Below the pieces are notes generated by a model that was not told where the DNA came from, ran no database searches, and saw only the letters and a program-made list of their open reading frames with translations. From NCBI RefSeq assembly GCF_002269505.1, contig NZ_NQKQ01000026.1, positions 1 through 64,000 on the forward strand: DNA of 64,000 bases, read 5' to 3'. Source of the DNA: Pseudomonas fragi. Lineage in GTDB: Bacteria > Pseudomonadota > Gammaproteobacteria > Pseudomonadales > Pseudomonadaceae. Shown piece by piece: positions 1-8,947 of this stretch (within the stretch, counting starts at the first letter, position 1; the number at the start of each line of letters is the position of its first letter). The translations under genes and the position numbers were made by a program.

Positions 1-7
1 GAAATAC

Positions 8-38
8 AAAACGCCCGATGCGGTGCATCGGGCGTTTT
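8..38 (-). terminator. Rho-independent terminator (palindromic)
   Basis: A 10-bp GC-rich stem (12-21 with 25-34) has a 3-base loop and is flanked by A4 and T4, so it could work in both directions. On the minus strand it lies just after the DUF4870 gene and probably ends the rph-DUF4870 transcript. It may also end transcription entering from the left. Confidence 0.8.
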
Positions 39-107
39 GAGACTGAAATTGGTGTAAACCTATTTCAGGACTAGACAGTGCACACTCTGCAAACAGCATG
101 GGGCAAC

Positions 108-476
108 TTACTTGATCGGCCGCCACGTGAAGGGATAGCGGTAAACAATCCCATCGTTAGCCTTGACCCCGGCAATCACCACCAGGACGACAGCACCGAT
201 CAGCACCAGCCCCAACAAGGCAAAGCCAATCAGCACGAACATCAGCACGTAGCAAATGGCCGACGCTATCGCCACCGTGATCTGAAAATTCAAGGCTTCC
301 TTGCCTTGGTCGTCGATAAAAGGGTCGCTGTCACGCTTGAGTTGCCACACGACCAGCGGCCCGATCAGGCTGCCAAACGGGAACCACATCCCCAAAAACG
401 CCGAGAAGTGACAAAACATGGCCCATTTACGAGCGTCGCGGCTCGGTTCGGGTTTTGAAAGGTCCAGCTCGCTCAT
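108..476 (-). CDS. DUF4870 domain-containing small membrane protein
   Basis: A 122-residue integral membrane protein. A soluble acidic start (MSELDLSKPEPSRDARKWAM) is followed by hydrophobic segments at about 20-45 and 65-110. The stretch with FIDDQGKEALNFQ between them is typical of the DUF4870/Tic20-like family, whose function is unknown. It lies 35 bp downstream of rph on the same strand and is probably co-transcribed with it. A palindromic terminator follows. Family assignment is by sequence pattern; no role is inferred. Confidence 0.85.
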   Translation of the reverse strand: MSELDLSKPEPSRDARKWAMFCHFSAFLGMWFPFGSLIGPLVVWQLKRDSDPFIDDQGKEALNFQITVAIASAICYVLMFVLIGFALLGLVLIGAVVLVVIAGVKANDGIVYRYPFTWRPIK

Positions 477-511
477 GGCATTCTCCAGGTAGGGGTTGAA
501 GGCGTGGGCTA

Positions 512-1234
512 TCAGTCCGCCAATGCAGCTTGCTGCAGAGCGAAAATCTCATTCATGCCTTTTTGTGCCAATGCCAGCATGGCGTTCAGCTCTTCAGGTT
601 GGAACGGCGCGCCTTCGGCAGTCCCTTGAACTTCAATGAAACCACCGCTGCTGGTCATGACCACGTTCAGGTCGGTTTCGGCGGCCGAGTCTTCAGGATA
701 GTCCAGGTCAAGGACCGGTTCGCCTTGATACATGCCGACCGATACCGCTGCGATCATTTGTTTGATCGGGTCGCCGCCTTTAAGGCCGCCACGCTTCTTG
801 ATGATTTTCAGGGCGTCAACCAGAGCAACCATTGCACCGGTGATCGATGCCGTGCGAGTACCACCGTCAGCCTGGATCACGTCGCAGTCGACGTACAAGG
901 TGATATCACCCAGTTTGGACATGTCCAGTGCAGCACGCAGGGAGCGGCCGATCAGGCGCTGGATTTCCAGGGTGCGCCCGCCTTGCTTGCCGCGGCTGGC
1001 TTCGCGCTGATTACGGTCGCCGGTGGCGCGTGGCAGCATGCCGTATTCGGCAGTCAACCAACCCTGACCCTGGCCTTTGAGGAAGCGCGGCACGCCGTTC
1101 TCGACGCTGACGGTGCAGATGACTTTGGTGTCACCGAACTCGACCAGTACAGAACCCTCTGCGTGTTTGGTGTAGTTGCGGGTGATGCGGATCGGGCGGA
1201 GCTGATCGGCAACGCGACCACTTGGACGTTTCAT
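512..1234 (-). CDS. rph: Ribonuclease PH
   Basis: A 240-residue phosphorolytic 3'-5' exoribonuclease that trims the 3' ends of tRNA precursors using phosphate. The length is full for the family. Visible RNase PH signatures are the N-terminal MKRPSGRVADQLRPIRITR, the phosphate-site region GRTLEIQRLIGRSLRA (about residues 86-101) and CDVIQADGGTRTASITG (about 117-133). It is divergent from yicC across about 200 bp and is followed by the DUF4870 gene. Divergent rph and yicC is the usual arrangement in Pseudomonas. Confidence 0.98.
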   Translation of the reverse strand: MKRPSGRVADQLRPIRITRNYTKHAEGSVLVEFGDTKVICTVSVENGVPRFLKGQGQGWLTAEYGMLPRATGDRNQREASRGKQGGRTLEIQRLIGRSLRAALDMSKLGDITLYVDCDVIQADGGTRTASITGAMVALVDALKIIKKRGGLKGGDPIKQMIAAVSVGMYQGEPVLDLDYPEDSAAETDLNVVMTSSGGFIEVQGTAEGAPFQPEELNAMLALAQKGMNEIFALQQAALAD

Positions 1235-1440
1235 GTGGGATACCTGTACGGGACGGAAAACTGCCGAGCATTATAAAGGAAAGGTCATGGCCGCGCAGGG
1301 CGCGTCGGTGGACGCTGGCGTGGAACGACGGTGAAACGTATTTACGACCGACGCTATTTGGGGCAGTTGCCCGCACTGCGTTACAATCTGTCGTCTAACT
1401 TGCCGTCAGGCTTAACTCATCCAATCGCGAGGTACCGTCC

Positions 1441-2304
1441 ATGGTGCATAGCATGACCGCCTTTGCCCGCGTCGAAAGCGCCGGCACTCAGGGCACCCTG
1501 AGTTGGGAGCTGCGTTCGGTCAACAGCCGCTACCTGGAGCCGCACCTGCGCCTGCCTGAATCATTCCGTGACCTCGAAGGTGCCGTGCGTGAAGCCCTGC
1601 GCCAGGGGATTTCCCGGGGCAAGCTGGAATGCACCCTGCGCTTCACCGAAGAAACCACCGGCAAACCGCTGCAGGTTGACCGCGAACGCGCCGCACAACT
1701 GGTGGCTGCCGCCGAGACCATCGCCAGCCTGATCAAGCAGCCGGCCGCACTCAACCCGCTGGAAGTGCTGGCCTGGCCAGGTGTTCTGGTAGCCGATGCC
1801 AGCGACCCGCAAGCCCTGAACAGCCAGGCGCTGGCACTGTTCAAGCAAGGCCTGCAAGAACTGAAAAGCGGCCGTGAGCGCGAAGGCGCGGAACTGGCCC
1901 GTTTGATCAGCGATCGCCTGACCGCCATTGAAAGCGATGTCGACACCCTGCGCGAGCTGGTGCCGCAAATGCTCGCCACCCAGCGCCAAAAGGTCCTCGA
2001 CCGTTTTGCCGACATGAAAGCCGAGCTGGACCCGCAGCGCCTTGAGCAGGAAATGGTCATGCTGGCGCAAAAGAGCGACGTGGCCGAAGAGCTGGACCGT
2101 CTGAGCACCCATATTCTTGAAGTACGTCGCGTACTCAAGTCGGGGGGTGCTGCCGGGCGACGTCTGGACTTCCTGATGCAAGAACTGAATCGCGAGGCCA
2201 ATACCCTGGGCTCCAAGGCATTCGATCCACGCAGCACCCAAGCGGCGGTCAACCTCAAAGTGTTGATCGAGCAGATGCGTGAACAAGTACAGAATATTGA
2301 GTAA
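1441..2304 (+). CDS. YicC family endoribonuclease
   Basis: A 287-residue YicC/YloC protein. The N-terminal domain begins with the diagnostic MVHSMTAFAR and SWELRSVNSRYLE. The C-terminal DUF1732 part includes RRLDFLMQELNREANTLGSK and ends in EQMREQVQNIE. E. coli YicC has been linked to RNase activity and to sRNA (RyhB) turnover; the function here is by family. It starts at 1441 just after a weak GAGGT-like site and sits 13 bp upstream of gmk, with which it probably forms an operon. Confidence 0.93.
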   Translation: MVHSMTAFARVESAGTQGTLSWELRSVNSRYLEPHLRLPESFRDLEGAVREALRQGISRGKLECTLRFTEETTGKPLQVDRERAAQLVAAAETIASLIKQPAALNPLEVLAWPGVLVADASDPQALNSQALALFKQGLQELKSGREREGAELARLISDRLTAIESDVDTLRELVPQMLATQRQKVLDRFADMKAELDPQRLEQEMVMLAQKSDVAEELDRLSTHILEVRRVLKSGGAAGRRLDFLMQELNREANTLGSKAFDPRSTQAAVNLKVLIEQMREQVQNIE

Positions 2305-2317
2305 GGTACTCCCTGAC

Positions 2318-2938
2318 ATGACCCACAGCACTGGCACCCTTTATATCGTTTCTGCTCCTTCGGGCGCAGGCAAGACCAGCCTGGTCAAGGCATTGATCGA
2401 CGTTGAGCCGCAGATCCGGGTATCGGTCTCGCACACCACCCGTGCCATGCGCCCGGGTGAAGTGAATGGCGTGAACTATCATTTTGTCGAGCGCGAAGAG
2501 TTCGTGAAAATGATCGAGCACGGTGACTTCCTGGAGCGTGCCGAAGTGTTCGGCAACCTTTATGGCACCTCGCAAAGCCACTTGCAGCAAACCCTGGATG
2601 AAGGCCACGACCTGATTCTGGAAATCGACTGGCAAGGTGCCGAGCAAGTGCGCAAACTGATGCCGCAGGCGCGCTCGATCTTCATCCTGCCGCCAAGCCA
2701 GGAAGCCTTGCGTCAGCGTCTGGACAACCGTGGCCAGGACAGTGACGAAATCATTGACGGGCGCATGCGCGAAGCCGTGAGTGAAATGAGCCACTATGTG
2801 GACTATGACTACCTGATCATCAACGACGATTTTGCCCTGGCGCTTGAAGACCTCAAGGCCATTTTCCGCGCCAATCGCCTGCAGCAAAAGCGCCAGCAAC
2901 AGCGTTTTGGCAAATTACTGGCCGAACTGCTCGGTTAA
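2318..2938 (+). CDS. gmk: Guanylate kinase
   Basis: A 206-residue enzyme that phosphorylates GMP to GDP with ATP. The P-loop APSGAGKT lies at residues 13-20, followed by the GMP-binding SVSHTTRAMRPGEVNGVNYHF. The reading frame is open further upstream, but the start at 2318 (MTHSTGTLYIVSAPS) follows an AAGGT site and matches the family N-terminus. It is followed by a hairpin terminator and then by rpoZ and spoT, a conserved group for guanine nucleotide and (p)ppGpp metabolism. Confidence 0.98.
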   Translation: MTHSTGTLYIVSAPSGAGKTSLVKALIDVEPQIRVSVSHTTRAMRPGEVNGVNYHFVEREEFVKMIEHGDFLERAEVFGNLYGTSQSHLQQTLDEGHDLILEIDWQGAEQVRKLMPQARSIFILPPSQEALRQRLDNRGQDSDEIIDGRMREAVSEMSHYVDYDYLIINDDFALALEDLKAIFRANRLQQKRQQQRFGKLLAELLG

Positions 2939-2951
2939 TGAACACTTCCCA

Positions 2952-2996
2952 AAACCCCTGTAAGGGCTTTACATTGGTGCTTACAGAGGTTTTTTG
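2952..2996 (+). terminator. Rho-independent terminator after gmk
   Basis: An inverted repeat with stem about 2953-2964 (CCCTGTAAG) and 2980-2991 (CTTACAGAGG), one mismatch, is followed by T6. It lies 14 bp after the gmk stop and separates gmk from rpoZ. Confidence 0.75.
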
Positions 2997-3106
2997 AGCA
3001 GTGGCCGAAAAATCAGCGCTTCCCTAATGGCTGGTGATTTTTTAAACTGTTCAGTCCGCTCGCCCATCCGGGCAGCGCGCATATTGCATTTGCTACGAGG
3101 AAGACC

Positions 3107-3370
3107 ATGGCCCGCGTAACCGTTGAAGACTGTCTAGAACACGTGGATAACCGCTTTGAGCTGGTCATGCTCTCTACCAAGCGTGCCCGTCAACTGGCCA
3201 CCGGCGGTAAAGAGCCTCTGGTGCAGTGGGAAAACGACAAGCCTACCGTTGTTGCCCTGCGCGAAATCGCAGAAGGCCTGATGAGCTACGAGTTTATCGC
3301 CAACGCTGAAATCGTCGAAGACGAACCGCTGTTCGCAGCGTTCGAGGACGAGTCCAACGAGGCGAACTAA
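3107..3370 (+). CDS. rpoZ: RNA polymerase omega subunit
   Basis: An 87-residue omega subunit that helps assemble beta' into RNA polymerase and forms part of a ppGpp-binding site. The family signature MARVTVEDCLEHVDNRFELV is at the N-terminus, followed by RARQLATGG; the tail is acidic. A GAGGAAG ribosome site precedes the ATG. It lies 60 bp before spoT, the standard rpoZ-spoT operon. Confidence 0.98.
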   Translation: MARVTVEDCLEHVDNRFELVMLSTKRARQLATGGKEPLVQWENDKPTVVALREIAEGLMSYEFIANAEIVEDEPLFAAFEDESNEAN

Positions 3371-3430
3371 GCCTATGCCCGGTCGACGTAGCACGGCGAA
3401 GGGTAAAAAGTTTTGGCAGGAGGTTTCCTC

Positions 3431-5536
3431 ATGCCGAGCATAGACGCCCTCGCCGATCGCTTGTCGGCGTACCTCGGCCCGGACCAGGTCAATCTGGTCC
3501 GCCGGGCGTACTTCTACGCAGAACAAGCCCACGACGGCCAACGCCGACGTAGCGGCGAGCCTTATGTCACGCATCCGCTGGCAGTGGCCAATATCCTTGC
3601 CGACATGCATATGGACCATCAGAGCCTGATGGCGGCCATGCTGCATGACGTGATTGAAGACACCGGTATTGCCAAGGAAGCGCTGGTAGCGCAGTTCGGC
3701 GAAACCGTGGCCGATCTGGTCGATGGCGTCAGCAAGCTGACGCAGATGAACTTCGAAACCAAGGCCGAAGCCCAGGCTGAAAACTTCCAGAAGATGGCCA
3801 TGGCCATGGCGCGCGATATCCGCGTGATCCTGGTGAAGCTGGCTGACCGTCTGCACAACATGCGCACCCTCGAAGTGCTGTCCGGCGAAAAACGCCGACG
3901 GATTGCCAAGGAAACCCTGGAAATCTACGCGCCCATCGCCAATCGGCTGGGTATGCACAGCATTCGTATCGAATTCGAAGACCTCGGTTTCAAAGCGATG
4001 TACCCGATGCGCTCTGCGCGCATTTACCAGGCGGTCAAGCGCGCCAGGGGTAATCGCAAGGAAATCGTCAACAAGATTGAAGAATCGCTCAGCCACTGTC
4101 TGGCCATCGATGGCATTCAGGGCGAAGTCAGCGGTCGTCAAAAGCATATCTACGGCATCTACAAGAAAATGCGCGGCAAGCGTCGGGCCTTTAACGAGAT
4201 CATGGACGTCTACGCGTTCCGGATCATCGTCGACAAGGTCGATACCTGCTACCGCGTGTTAGGTGCTGTGCATAATTTGTACAAGCCCCTCCCGGGTCGC
4301 TTCAAGGACTACATCGCCATTCCCAAGGCCAACGGCTATCAGTCGTTGCATACGACGCTGTTTGGCATGCATGGCGTACCGATCGAAATACAGATCCGTA
4401 CCCGTGAAATGGAAGAAATGGCCAACAATGGCATCGCCGCCCACTGGCTGTACAAATCCAGTGGCGACGAGCAGCACACGGGCACCCATGCCCGCGCGCG
4501 GCAATGGGTCAAAGGCGTGCTGGAAATGCAGCAACGCGCAGGCAACTCCCTCGAATTTATCGAAAGCGTGAAGATCGACCTGTTCCCGGACGAGGTCTAC
4601 GTGTTCACGCCCAAGGGCCGCATCATGGAGCTGCCAAAAGGCTCCACGGCAGTGGATTTCGCCTACGCGGTACACACCGACGTTGGCAACAGCTGCATTG
4701 CTTGCCGTATCAACCGTCGTCTTGCGCCGTTGTCCGAGCCGCTGCAAAGCGGCTCCACGGTGGAGATCGTCAGCGCCCCCGGTGCCCGCCCCAACCCGGC
4801 CTGGCTCAACTTTGTGGTTACCGGCAAGGCGCGTACGCACATTCGCCATGCTCTCAAGCTGCAGCGCCGTTCCGAGTCGGTCAACCTGGGCGAACGCCTG
4901 CTGAACAAGGTGCTCAACGGCTTCAACAGCGCGCTGGACAAGATTCCGGCCGAGCGCGTCCAGGCCATGCTCCAGGAATACCGCCTGGAGCAAATCGAAG
5001 ACCTGCTCGAAGATATCGGCCTGGGCAACCGCATGGCCTACGTGGTGGCCCGACGCCTGCTGGGCGAAGGCGAAGCATTGCCGAGCCCGGAAGGCCCACT
5101 GGCGATTCGTGGTACCGAAGGTTTGGTGCTCAGCTACGCCAAATGCTGTACGCCGATCCCGGGCGACCCGATCGTTGGCCATTTGTCCGCTGGCAAAGGC
5201 ATGGTCGTGCACCTGGACAATTGCCGCAATATCAGTGAAATCCGCCACAACCCCGAAAAGTGCATTCAGCTGTCGTGGGCCAAGGACGTTACCGGCGAGT
5301 TCAACGTTGAATTGCGCGTCGAACTGGAACACCAGCGCGGCCTGATCGCGTTGCTGGCCAGCAGTGTCAACGCGGCCGACGGCAACATCGAAAAGATCAG
5401 CATGGACGAACGCGATGGTCGCATCAGCGTGGTCCAACTGGTGGTCAGCGTGCACGACCGCGTGCACCTGGCTCGCGTGATCAAAAAACTGCGCGCCCTT
5501 ACCGGGGTCATACGCATCACTCGCATGCGTGCGTAG
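3431..5536 (+). CDS. spoT: Bifunctional (p)ppGpp synthetase/hydrolase SpoT
   Basis: A 701-residue RelA/SpoT enzyme that makes and degrades (p)ppGpp. The N-terminal HD hydrolase domain keeps HDVIED at residues 72-77, which marks active hydrolase. The synthetase domain (about 200-330, with YRVLGAVHNLYKPLPGRFKDY), the TGS domain (about 385-450, DEVYVFTPKG) and a C-terminal ACT domain follow. The frame opens upstream, but the ATG at 3431 follows a perfect AGGAGG (3418-3423) and gives the usual length. It is downstream of rpoZ and upstream of ridA. Confidence 0.98.
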   Translation: MPSIDALADRLSAYLGPDQVNLVRRAYFYAEQAHDGQRRRSGEPYVTHPLAVANILADMHMDHQSLMAAMLHDVIEDTGIAKEALVAQFGETVADLVDGVSKLTQMNFETKAEAQAENFQKMAMAMARDIRVILVKLADRLHNMRTLEVLSGEKRRRIAKETLEIYAPIANRLGMHSIRIEFEDLGFKAMYPMRSARIYQAVKRARGNRKEIVNKIEESLSHCLAIDGIQGEVSGRQKHIYGIYKKMRGKRRAFNEIMDVYAFRIIVDKVDTCYRVLGAVHNLYKPLPGRFKDYIAIPKANGYQSLHTTLFGMHGVPIEIQIRTREMEEMANNGIAAHWLYKSSGDEQHTGTHARARQWVKGVLEMQQRAGNSLEFIESVKIDLFPDEVYVFTPKGRIMELPKGSTAVDFAYAVHTDVGNSCIACRINRRLAPLSEPLQSGSTVEIVSAPGARPNPAWLNFVVTGKARTHIRHALKLQRRSESVNLGERLLNKVLNGFNSALDKIPAERVQAMLQEYRLEQIEDLLEDIGLGNRMAYVVARRLLGEGEALPSPEGPLAIRGTEGLVLSYAKCCTPIPGDPIVGHLSAGKGMVVHLDNCRNISEIRHNPEKCIQLSWAKDVTGEFNVELRVELEHQRGLIALLASSVNAADGNIEKISMDERDGRISVVQLVVSVHDRVHLARVIKKLRALTGVIRITRMRA

Positions 5537-5560
5537 CCATCTAATTACAAGGAGTCACCC

Positions 5561-5941
5561 ATGTCCAAGACTGTTATCACCAGCGACAAGGCACCTGCTG
5601 CAATCGGTACTTATTCTCAGGCGATCAAAGCTGGCAATACTGTCTACATGTCCGGTCAAATCCCGCTGGACCCAAAAACCATGGAACTGGTTGAAGGCTT
5701 TGAAGCCCAGACCATCCAGGTATTTGAAAACCTGAAGTCGGTAGCTGAAGCCGCAGGCGGTTCGTTCAAGGACATCGTCAAGCTGAACATTTTCCTGACT
5801 GACCTGAGCCACTTCGCCAAGGTCAACGAAATCATGGGTCAATACTTCCAGCAGCCCTACCCGGCCCGCGCCGCCATCGGCGTTGCTGCCCTGCCAAAGG
5901 GTTCGCAGGTAGAGATGGACGCTATCCTGGTTATTGAGTAA
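5561..5941 (+). CDS. ridA: 2-iminobutanoate/2-iminopropanoate deaminase RidA
   Basis: A 126-residue YjgF/YER057c/UK114 protein that hydrolyses reactive enamine and imine intermediates released by PLP enzymes. The start MSKTVITSDKAPAAIGTYSQAIK and the C-terminal YPARAAIGVAALPKG, which carries the substrate-binding arginine, are typical. It lies 24 bp after spoT with an AAGGAG site, so it is likely co-transcribed; spoT-ridA linkage is common in gammaproteobacteria. Confidence 0.96.
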   Translation: MSKTVITSDKAPAAIGTYSQAIKAGNTVYMSGQIPLDPKTMELVEGFEAQTIQVFENLKSVAEAAGGSFKDIVKLNIFLTDLSHFAKVNEIMGQYFQQPYPARAAIGVAALPKGSQVEMDAILVIE

Positions 5942-5948
5942 CACCCTC

Positions 5949-5972
5949 GGCGCAGCGTCTTCATGCTGCGCC
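5949..5972 (+). other. Hairpin between ridA and the lipoprotein gene
   Basis: A perfect 8-bp stem GGCGCAGC/GCTGCGCC with an 8-base loop lies just after ridA. It has no T-run, so it is not a canonical terminator. It may protect the ridA 3' end or reduce read-through. Confidence 0.45.
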
Positions 5973-6008
5973 AACCCCCGCTCTTCCCGGTTTCAAAAGG
6001 ATTCCACC

Positions 6009-6749
6009 ATGCGCAAAGCGCTAGTGTTGTCACTGCTCTCCATTGTTTTGGTTGGTTGTGCCAGCGAACCCGCCCGTCGCGACATCAGTGGTGTCTGGAT
6101 CAACCAGGCCGCAATCGACGCAGCTGCCAATGGCGGCAACCTGCGCGAAGCCCTGCTGGCTTATGGGCCGAACCTGGAATGGGACATCGACGTCAAAAAC
6201 GCCACCGCGCACTACACCAACGGCTTTGAGTCAGTTGAAGGCAAGCTGCTACCTGCTGATGGCGGCGCATGGCAGGTCAGCTTTTATGGCAGCAGTTCCA
6301 CCGACTTGAGCCTGGAGGGCGAAACGCTGATCCAGGCCGAGACGGATGCAGAGCCGCGCCAGCCTTTTGTGCGCTCGCAGGTCAAGGTTGCAAGCGATGC
6401 GCCATTAGGCACGAGCTTTGAAACCGCGCTCAACGCTGCCTACCTGGGTGGCCAGTGGCGCGTGCTCAGCGGCGCAGGCAAGGGCAATCAAGTGGCGTTT
6501 TCGGCAGACGGCCAGGTGACAGGGCTGCCCAATACCCAAAATTATGTGCTGTGCCTGGCGGGCGATTGCGCGTCAATGAGCGGCGAGTACGACAGCCTCT
6601 GGCTGCAGCAAGGTGAAACGGGTGCGGCGCATATTTTTGTTCGCGATGGCCGCAAGCTGGAAATTTTCCAGGCCCTGGACGCCTCGGCACCAGACGACAT
6701 GCCCCAGTTCTACCCGGGCAAGCTTGAATGGTCGCTAGAGAAACTCTAA
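6009..6749 (+). CDS. Predicted lipoprotein of unknown function
   Basis: A 246-residue protein with a lipoprotein signal peptide (MRKALVLSLLSIVLVGC, acylated Cys17). After the lipobox come SEPARRDISGVWINQAAID and a beta-rich body with SLEGETLIQ and GGQWRVLSGAGKGNQ, suggesting a lipocalin-like or META-like fold, but no known family is recognised with confidence. The frame opens at 5934, but the start at 6009 gives the signal peptide. It faces the SDR gene across a long inverted repeat. Confidence 0.8.
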   Translation: MRKALVLSLLSIVLVGCASEPARRDISGVWINQAAIDAAANGGNLREALLAYGPNLEWDIDVKNATAHYTNGFESVEGKLLPADGGAWQVSFYGSSSTDLSLEGETLIQAETDAEPRQPFVRSQVKVASDAPLGTSFETALNAAYLGGQWRVLSGAGKGNQVAFSADGQVTGLPNTQNYVLCLAGDCASMSGEYDSLWLQQGETGAAHIFVRDGRKLEIFQALDASAPDDMPQFYPGKLEWSLEKL

Positions 6750-6766
6750 GCCTTTGTGCTGAATTT

Positions 6767-6912
6767 GTAGCCGCTGAAGAGCGCAGCGAGGCTGCGATCG
6801 GGCGCGCAGCGGCCGCAAACCCTGAGTACTCGATATACCTGACTCACTCAGCTATCTGATTTTACGGCCGCTGCGCGCCCGATCGCAGCCTTCGTTCCTC
6901 GTCAGCGGCTAC
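6767..6912. repeat. Long imperfect inverted repeat, GTAGCCGCTGA type (R1)
   Basis: The left arm begins GTAGCCGCTGA at 6767 and continues through GAGGCTGCGATCGGGCGCGC. The right arm mirrors it (GCGCGCCCGATCGCAGCC) and ends TCAGCGGCTAC at 6912. An AT-rich loop of about 60 bases lies between. It joins two convergent genes, and the right arm contains the TAG stop of the SDR gene. It is related in design to the repeats at 25873, 35217, 44107, 48356, 59069 and 63248. Confidence 0.85.
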
Positions 6913-7772
6913 GGATGTTTGCTTTCCCCCAAAATCGCTGCATACCCCTCGCGATAACTTGAATAGCGTGGCTCCCAGCCCAGCGCCTTGGCGCGTGCGT
7001 TGCTGCAGCGCTTGCTGCCTGCCCGGCGAACGCTTGCTTCAGCGGCCCATTCGGTAATACCCAGGCGCTCGCGCAACCAGTCCACAACCTCTGCCAGTGG
7101 CGCCGGTGCGTTATCCACGCCTATATAGCAATCATCCAGCGCCTTGCCCTGGCGATCAGCCTCCAGCAGAAAGGCCAGCAGCCCTGCGGCATCATCGGCA
7201 TGGATACGGTTGCCATACAGCGGTGGCTCAACCGCCACGCGATAGCCTTTGCGCACTTGCCCCAGCAGCCACTCACGACCCGGCCCGTAGATCCCGGTCA
7301 GGCGTACCACGCTGGCAGCGATGCCACTATCCAGCGCCACCCGCTCGGCATCCAGGATGATACGGCCCGAGTAATTGGTGCTCAGGGCGGGTGATGTTTC
7401 GTCAACCCACTCCCCGTCCTTCTGGGCGTAAACGCCACTGCTGGATACAAACAGCAGGCGCTTGGGTCGCTGGCCGTGTTGCTCCAGCCAGCTCAGGGTG
7501 TTTTTCAGTCCGTCTACATACGCCGCCTGATAACCCGCTTCGTCATGTTCGGTCGCCGCCGCGCTGTACACCACATAGTCGATTTGACCAGTTGGCCATT
7601 GCGTCGGGCATTGCCCGCTGAACAAATCGCCCGCCACACCGATAACACCTGCGGGTAAACGGTCGATGGAGCGGCGCAGGCCATAGACCTGCCAGTCCGC
7701 GTCGAGCAGTTGAGTAGCCAGGCGACCACCGACATCGCCGCATCCGACGATCAATACAGAGGCTTTGGACAT
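6909..7772 (-). CDS. NAD(P)-binding SDR / epimerase-like protein (YeeZ-like)
   Basis: A 287-residue extended short-chain dehydrogenase fold. The N-terminal dinucleotide-binding motif GCGDVGGRLA (about residues 11-20) is followed by VYSAAATEHD, LLFVSSSGVYAQ with the catalytic-type serines, and RLTGIYGPGREWLL. This resembles YeeZ/NAD-dependent epimerase-dehydratase proteins; the substrate is unknown. The tyrosine of the YxxxK site appears as NYSGRIILDAE, without the usual lysine, so catalysis may be altered. The stop codon lies inside repeat R1. Confidence 0.85.
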   Translation of the reverse strand: MSKASVLIVGCGDVGGRLATQLLDADWQVYGLRRSIDRLPAGVIGVAGDLFSGQCPTQWPTGQIDYVVYSAAATEHDEAGYQAAYVDGLKNTLSWLEQHGQRPKRLLFVSSSGVYAQKDGEWVDETSPALSTNYSGRIILDAERVALDSGIAASVVRLTGIYGPGREWLLGQVRKGYRVAVEPPLYGNRIHADDAAGLLAFLLEADRQGKALDDCYIGVDNAPAPLAEVVDWLRERLGITEWAAEASVRRAGSKRCSNARAKALGWEPRYSSYREGYAAILGESKHP

Positions 7773-7960
7773 CGCAAAAATCCTAATGAAAAGTTACAAA
7801 ACGACGTGAATTGACACGACCAAAGTCGTGACTTTCGAAAAAAACAGATGCTATTGCTTTTGTTAACAAGAATTACTTGCAATAATAACCCATCATTTTG
7901 CCCTTGGTCTTACACCGCGTTGTAGGGCATTACCTCATTACTTTCTCAGGTCCGGCTAGC

Positions 7961-8941
7961 ATGACACGCAATCATTCCACCGCTTCGCCAACCCAGCCTT
8001 TGAGCCCCACACGCCTCTGGCGCGGGGTTGCGGCGCTGATGTTCAGCTTGATGTTGGCACCAGTCGCGGCATTTGCCGACGAGCCTGCTACCCCGGCCGT
8101 GCACGCGGCTACCGAAGCAGCTGCCCCGGCACCTGTTGCTGCACCGGGTGCGACTGATCCTACACTGGTTGAAGGCGCTGCTGCGCCAGCCGATGACGCA
8201 CCGCAAATTGTCGCCGAAGAAGATAACAGCCTGGGCATGGCCCATGACCTGTCGCCTTGGGGCATGTACAAAAACGCGGACATCATCGTCAAAATCGTGA
8301 TGATCGGTCTGGCTATCGCTTCGATCATCACCTGGACCATCTGGATTGCCAAAGGCTTTGAAGTGCTGGGCGCCAAGCGTCGTCTGCGCGTTGAAATCGC
8401 CAACCTGAAAAAAGCCCGTACCCTTAAAGAAGCCAGCGAAACTGCGGCCAAAGAAGGCACGCTGGCCCACTTGCTGGTACAGGACGCTCTTGAAGAGATG
8501 CGTCTGTCGGCCAACAGCCGTGAGAAAGAAGGCATCAAGGAACGTGTGAGCTTCCGTCTTGAGCGTCTGGTTGCAGCCTGCGGTCGCAACATGAGCAGCG
8601 GCACTGGCGTACTTGCCACCATCGGTTCCACTGCACCGTTCGTCGGTCTGTTCGGTACCGTATGGGGCATCATGAACAGCTTCATCGGTATCGCCAAAAC
8701 CCAGACCACCAACCTCGCCGTTGTTGCACCGGGTATTGCCGAAGCCCTGCTGGCCACGGCACTGGGTCTGGTTGCAGCGATCCCTGCGGTAGTGATTTAC
8801 AACGTTTTTGCACGCTCCATCACCGGCTATAAAGCCCAAGTGGCGGATGCCTCTGCTGAAGTGTTGCTGTTGGTTAGCCGTGACCTCGATCACCTGCCGC
8901 CCGAGCGCAGCTCGCAACCGCACATGGTGAAAGTGGGGTAA
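7961..8941 (+). CDS. exbB: TonB-system energizer ExbB, long form
   Basis: A 326-residue MotA/TolQ/ExbB proton-channel protein that, with ExbD, uses the proton gradient to drive TonB. A signal-like segment lies at about 20-40, then an Ala/Pro-rich periplasmic stretch (about 42-90), as in other Pseudomonas long ExbB proteins. Three membrane helices include the conserved SSGTGVLATIGSTAPFVGLF region and the C-terminal GIAEALLATALGLVAAIPAV. The start at 7961 is chosen over 7898 because it gives the family N-terminus MTRNHSTASP. exbD follows after 6 bp. Confidence 0.95.
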   Translation: MTRNHSTASPTQPLSPTRLWRGVAALMFSLMLAPVAAFADEPATPAVHAATEAAAPAPVAAPGATDPTLVEGAAAPADDAPQIVAEEDNSLGMAHDLSPWGMYKNADIIVKIVMIGLAIASIITWTIWIAKGFEVLGAKRRLRVEIANLKKARTLKEASETAAKEGTLAHLLVQDALEEMRLSANSREKEGIKERVSFRLERLVAACGRNMSSGTGVLATIGSTAPFVGLFGTVWGIMNSFIGIAKTQTTNLAVVAPGIAEALLATALGLVAAIPAVVIYNVFARSITGYKAQVADASAEVLLLVSRDLDHLPPERSSQPHMVKVG

Positions 8942-8947
8942 TCGGCC

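Noticed and set aside
4259..5467. 402-codon open frame antisense to spoT
   Set aside because: A shadow frame of a GC-rich coding sequence; no ribosome site and no recognisable protein.
7860..7960. Possible Fur box upstream of exbB
   Set aside because: The region is AT-rich (TTACTTGCAATAATAACCC), but no 19-base palindrome matching the Fur consensus was found. Iron control of exbBD-tonB remains likely on family grounds only.
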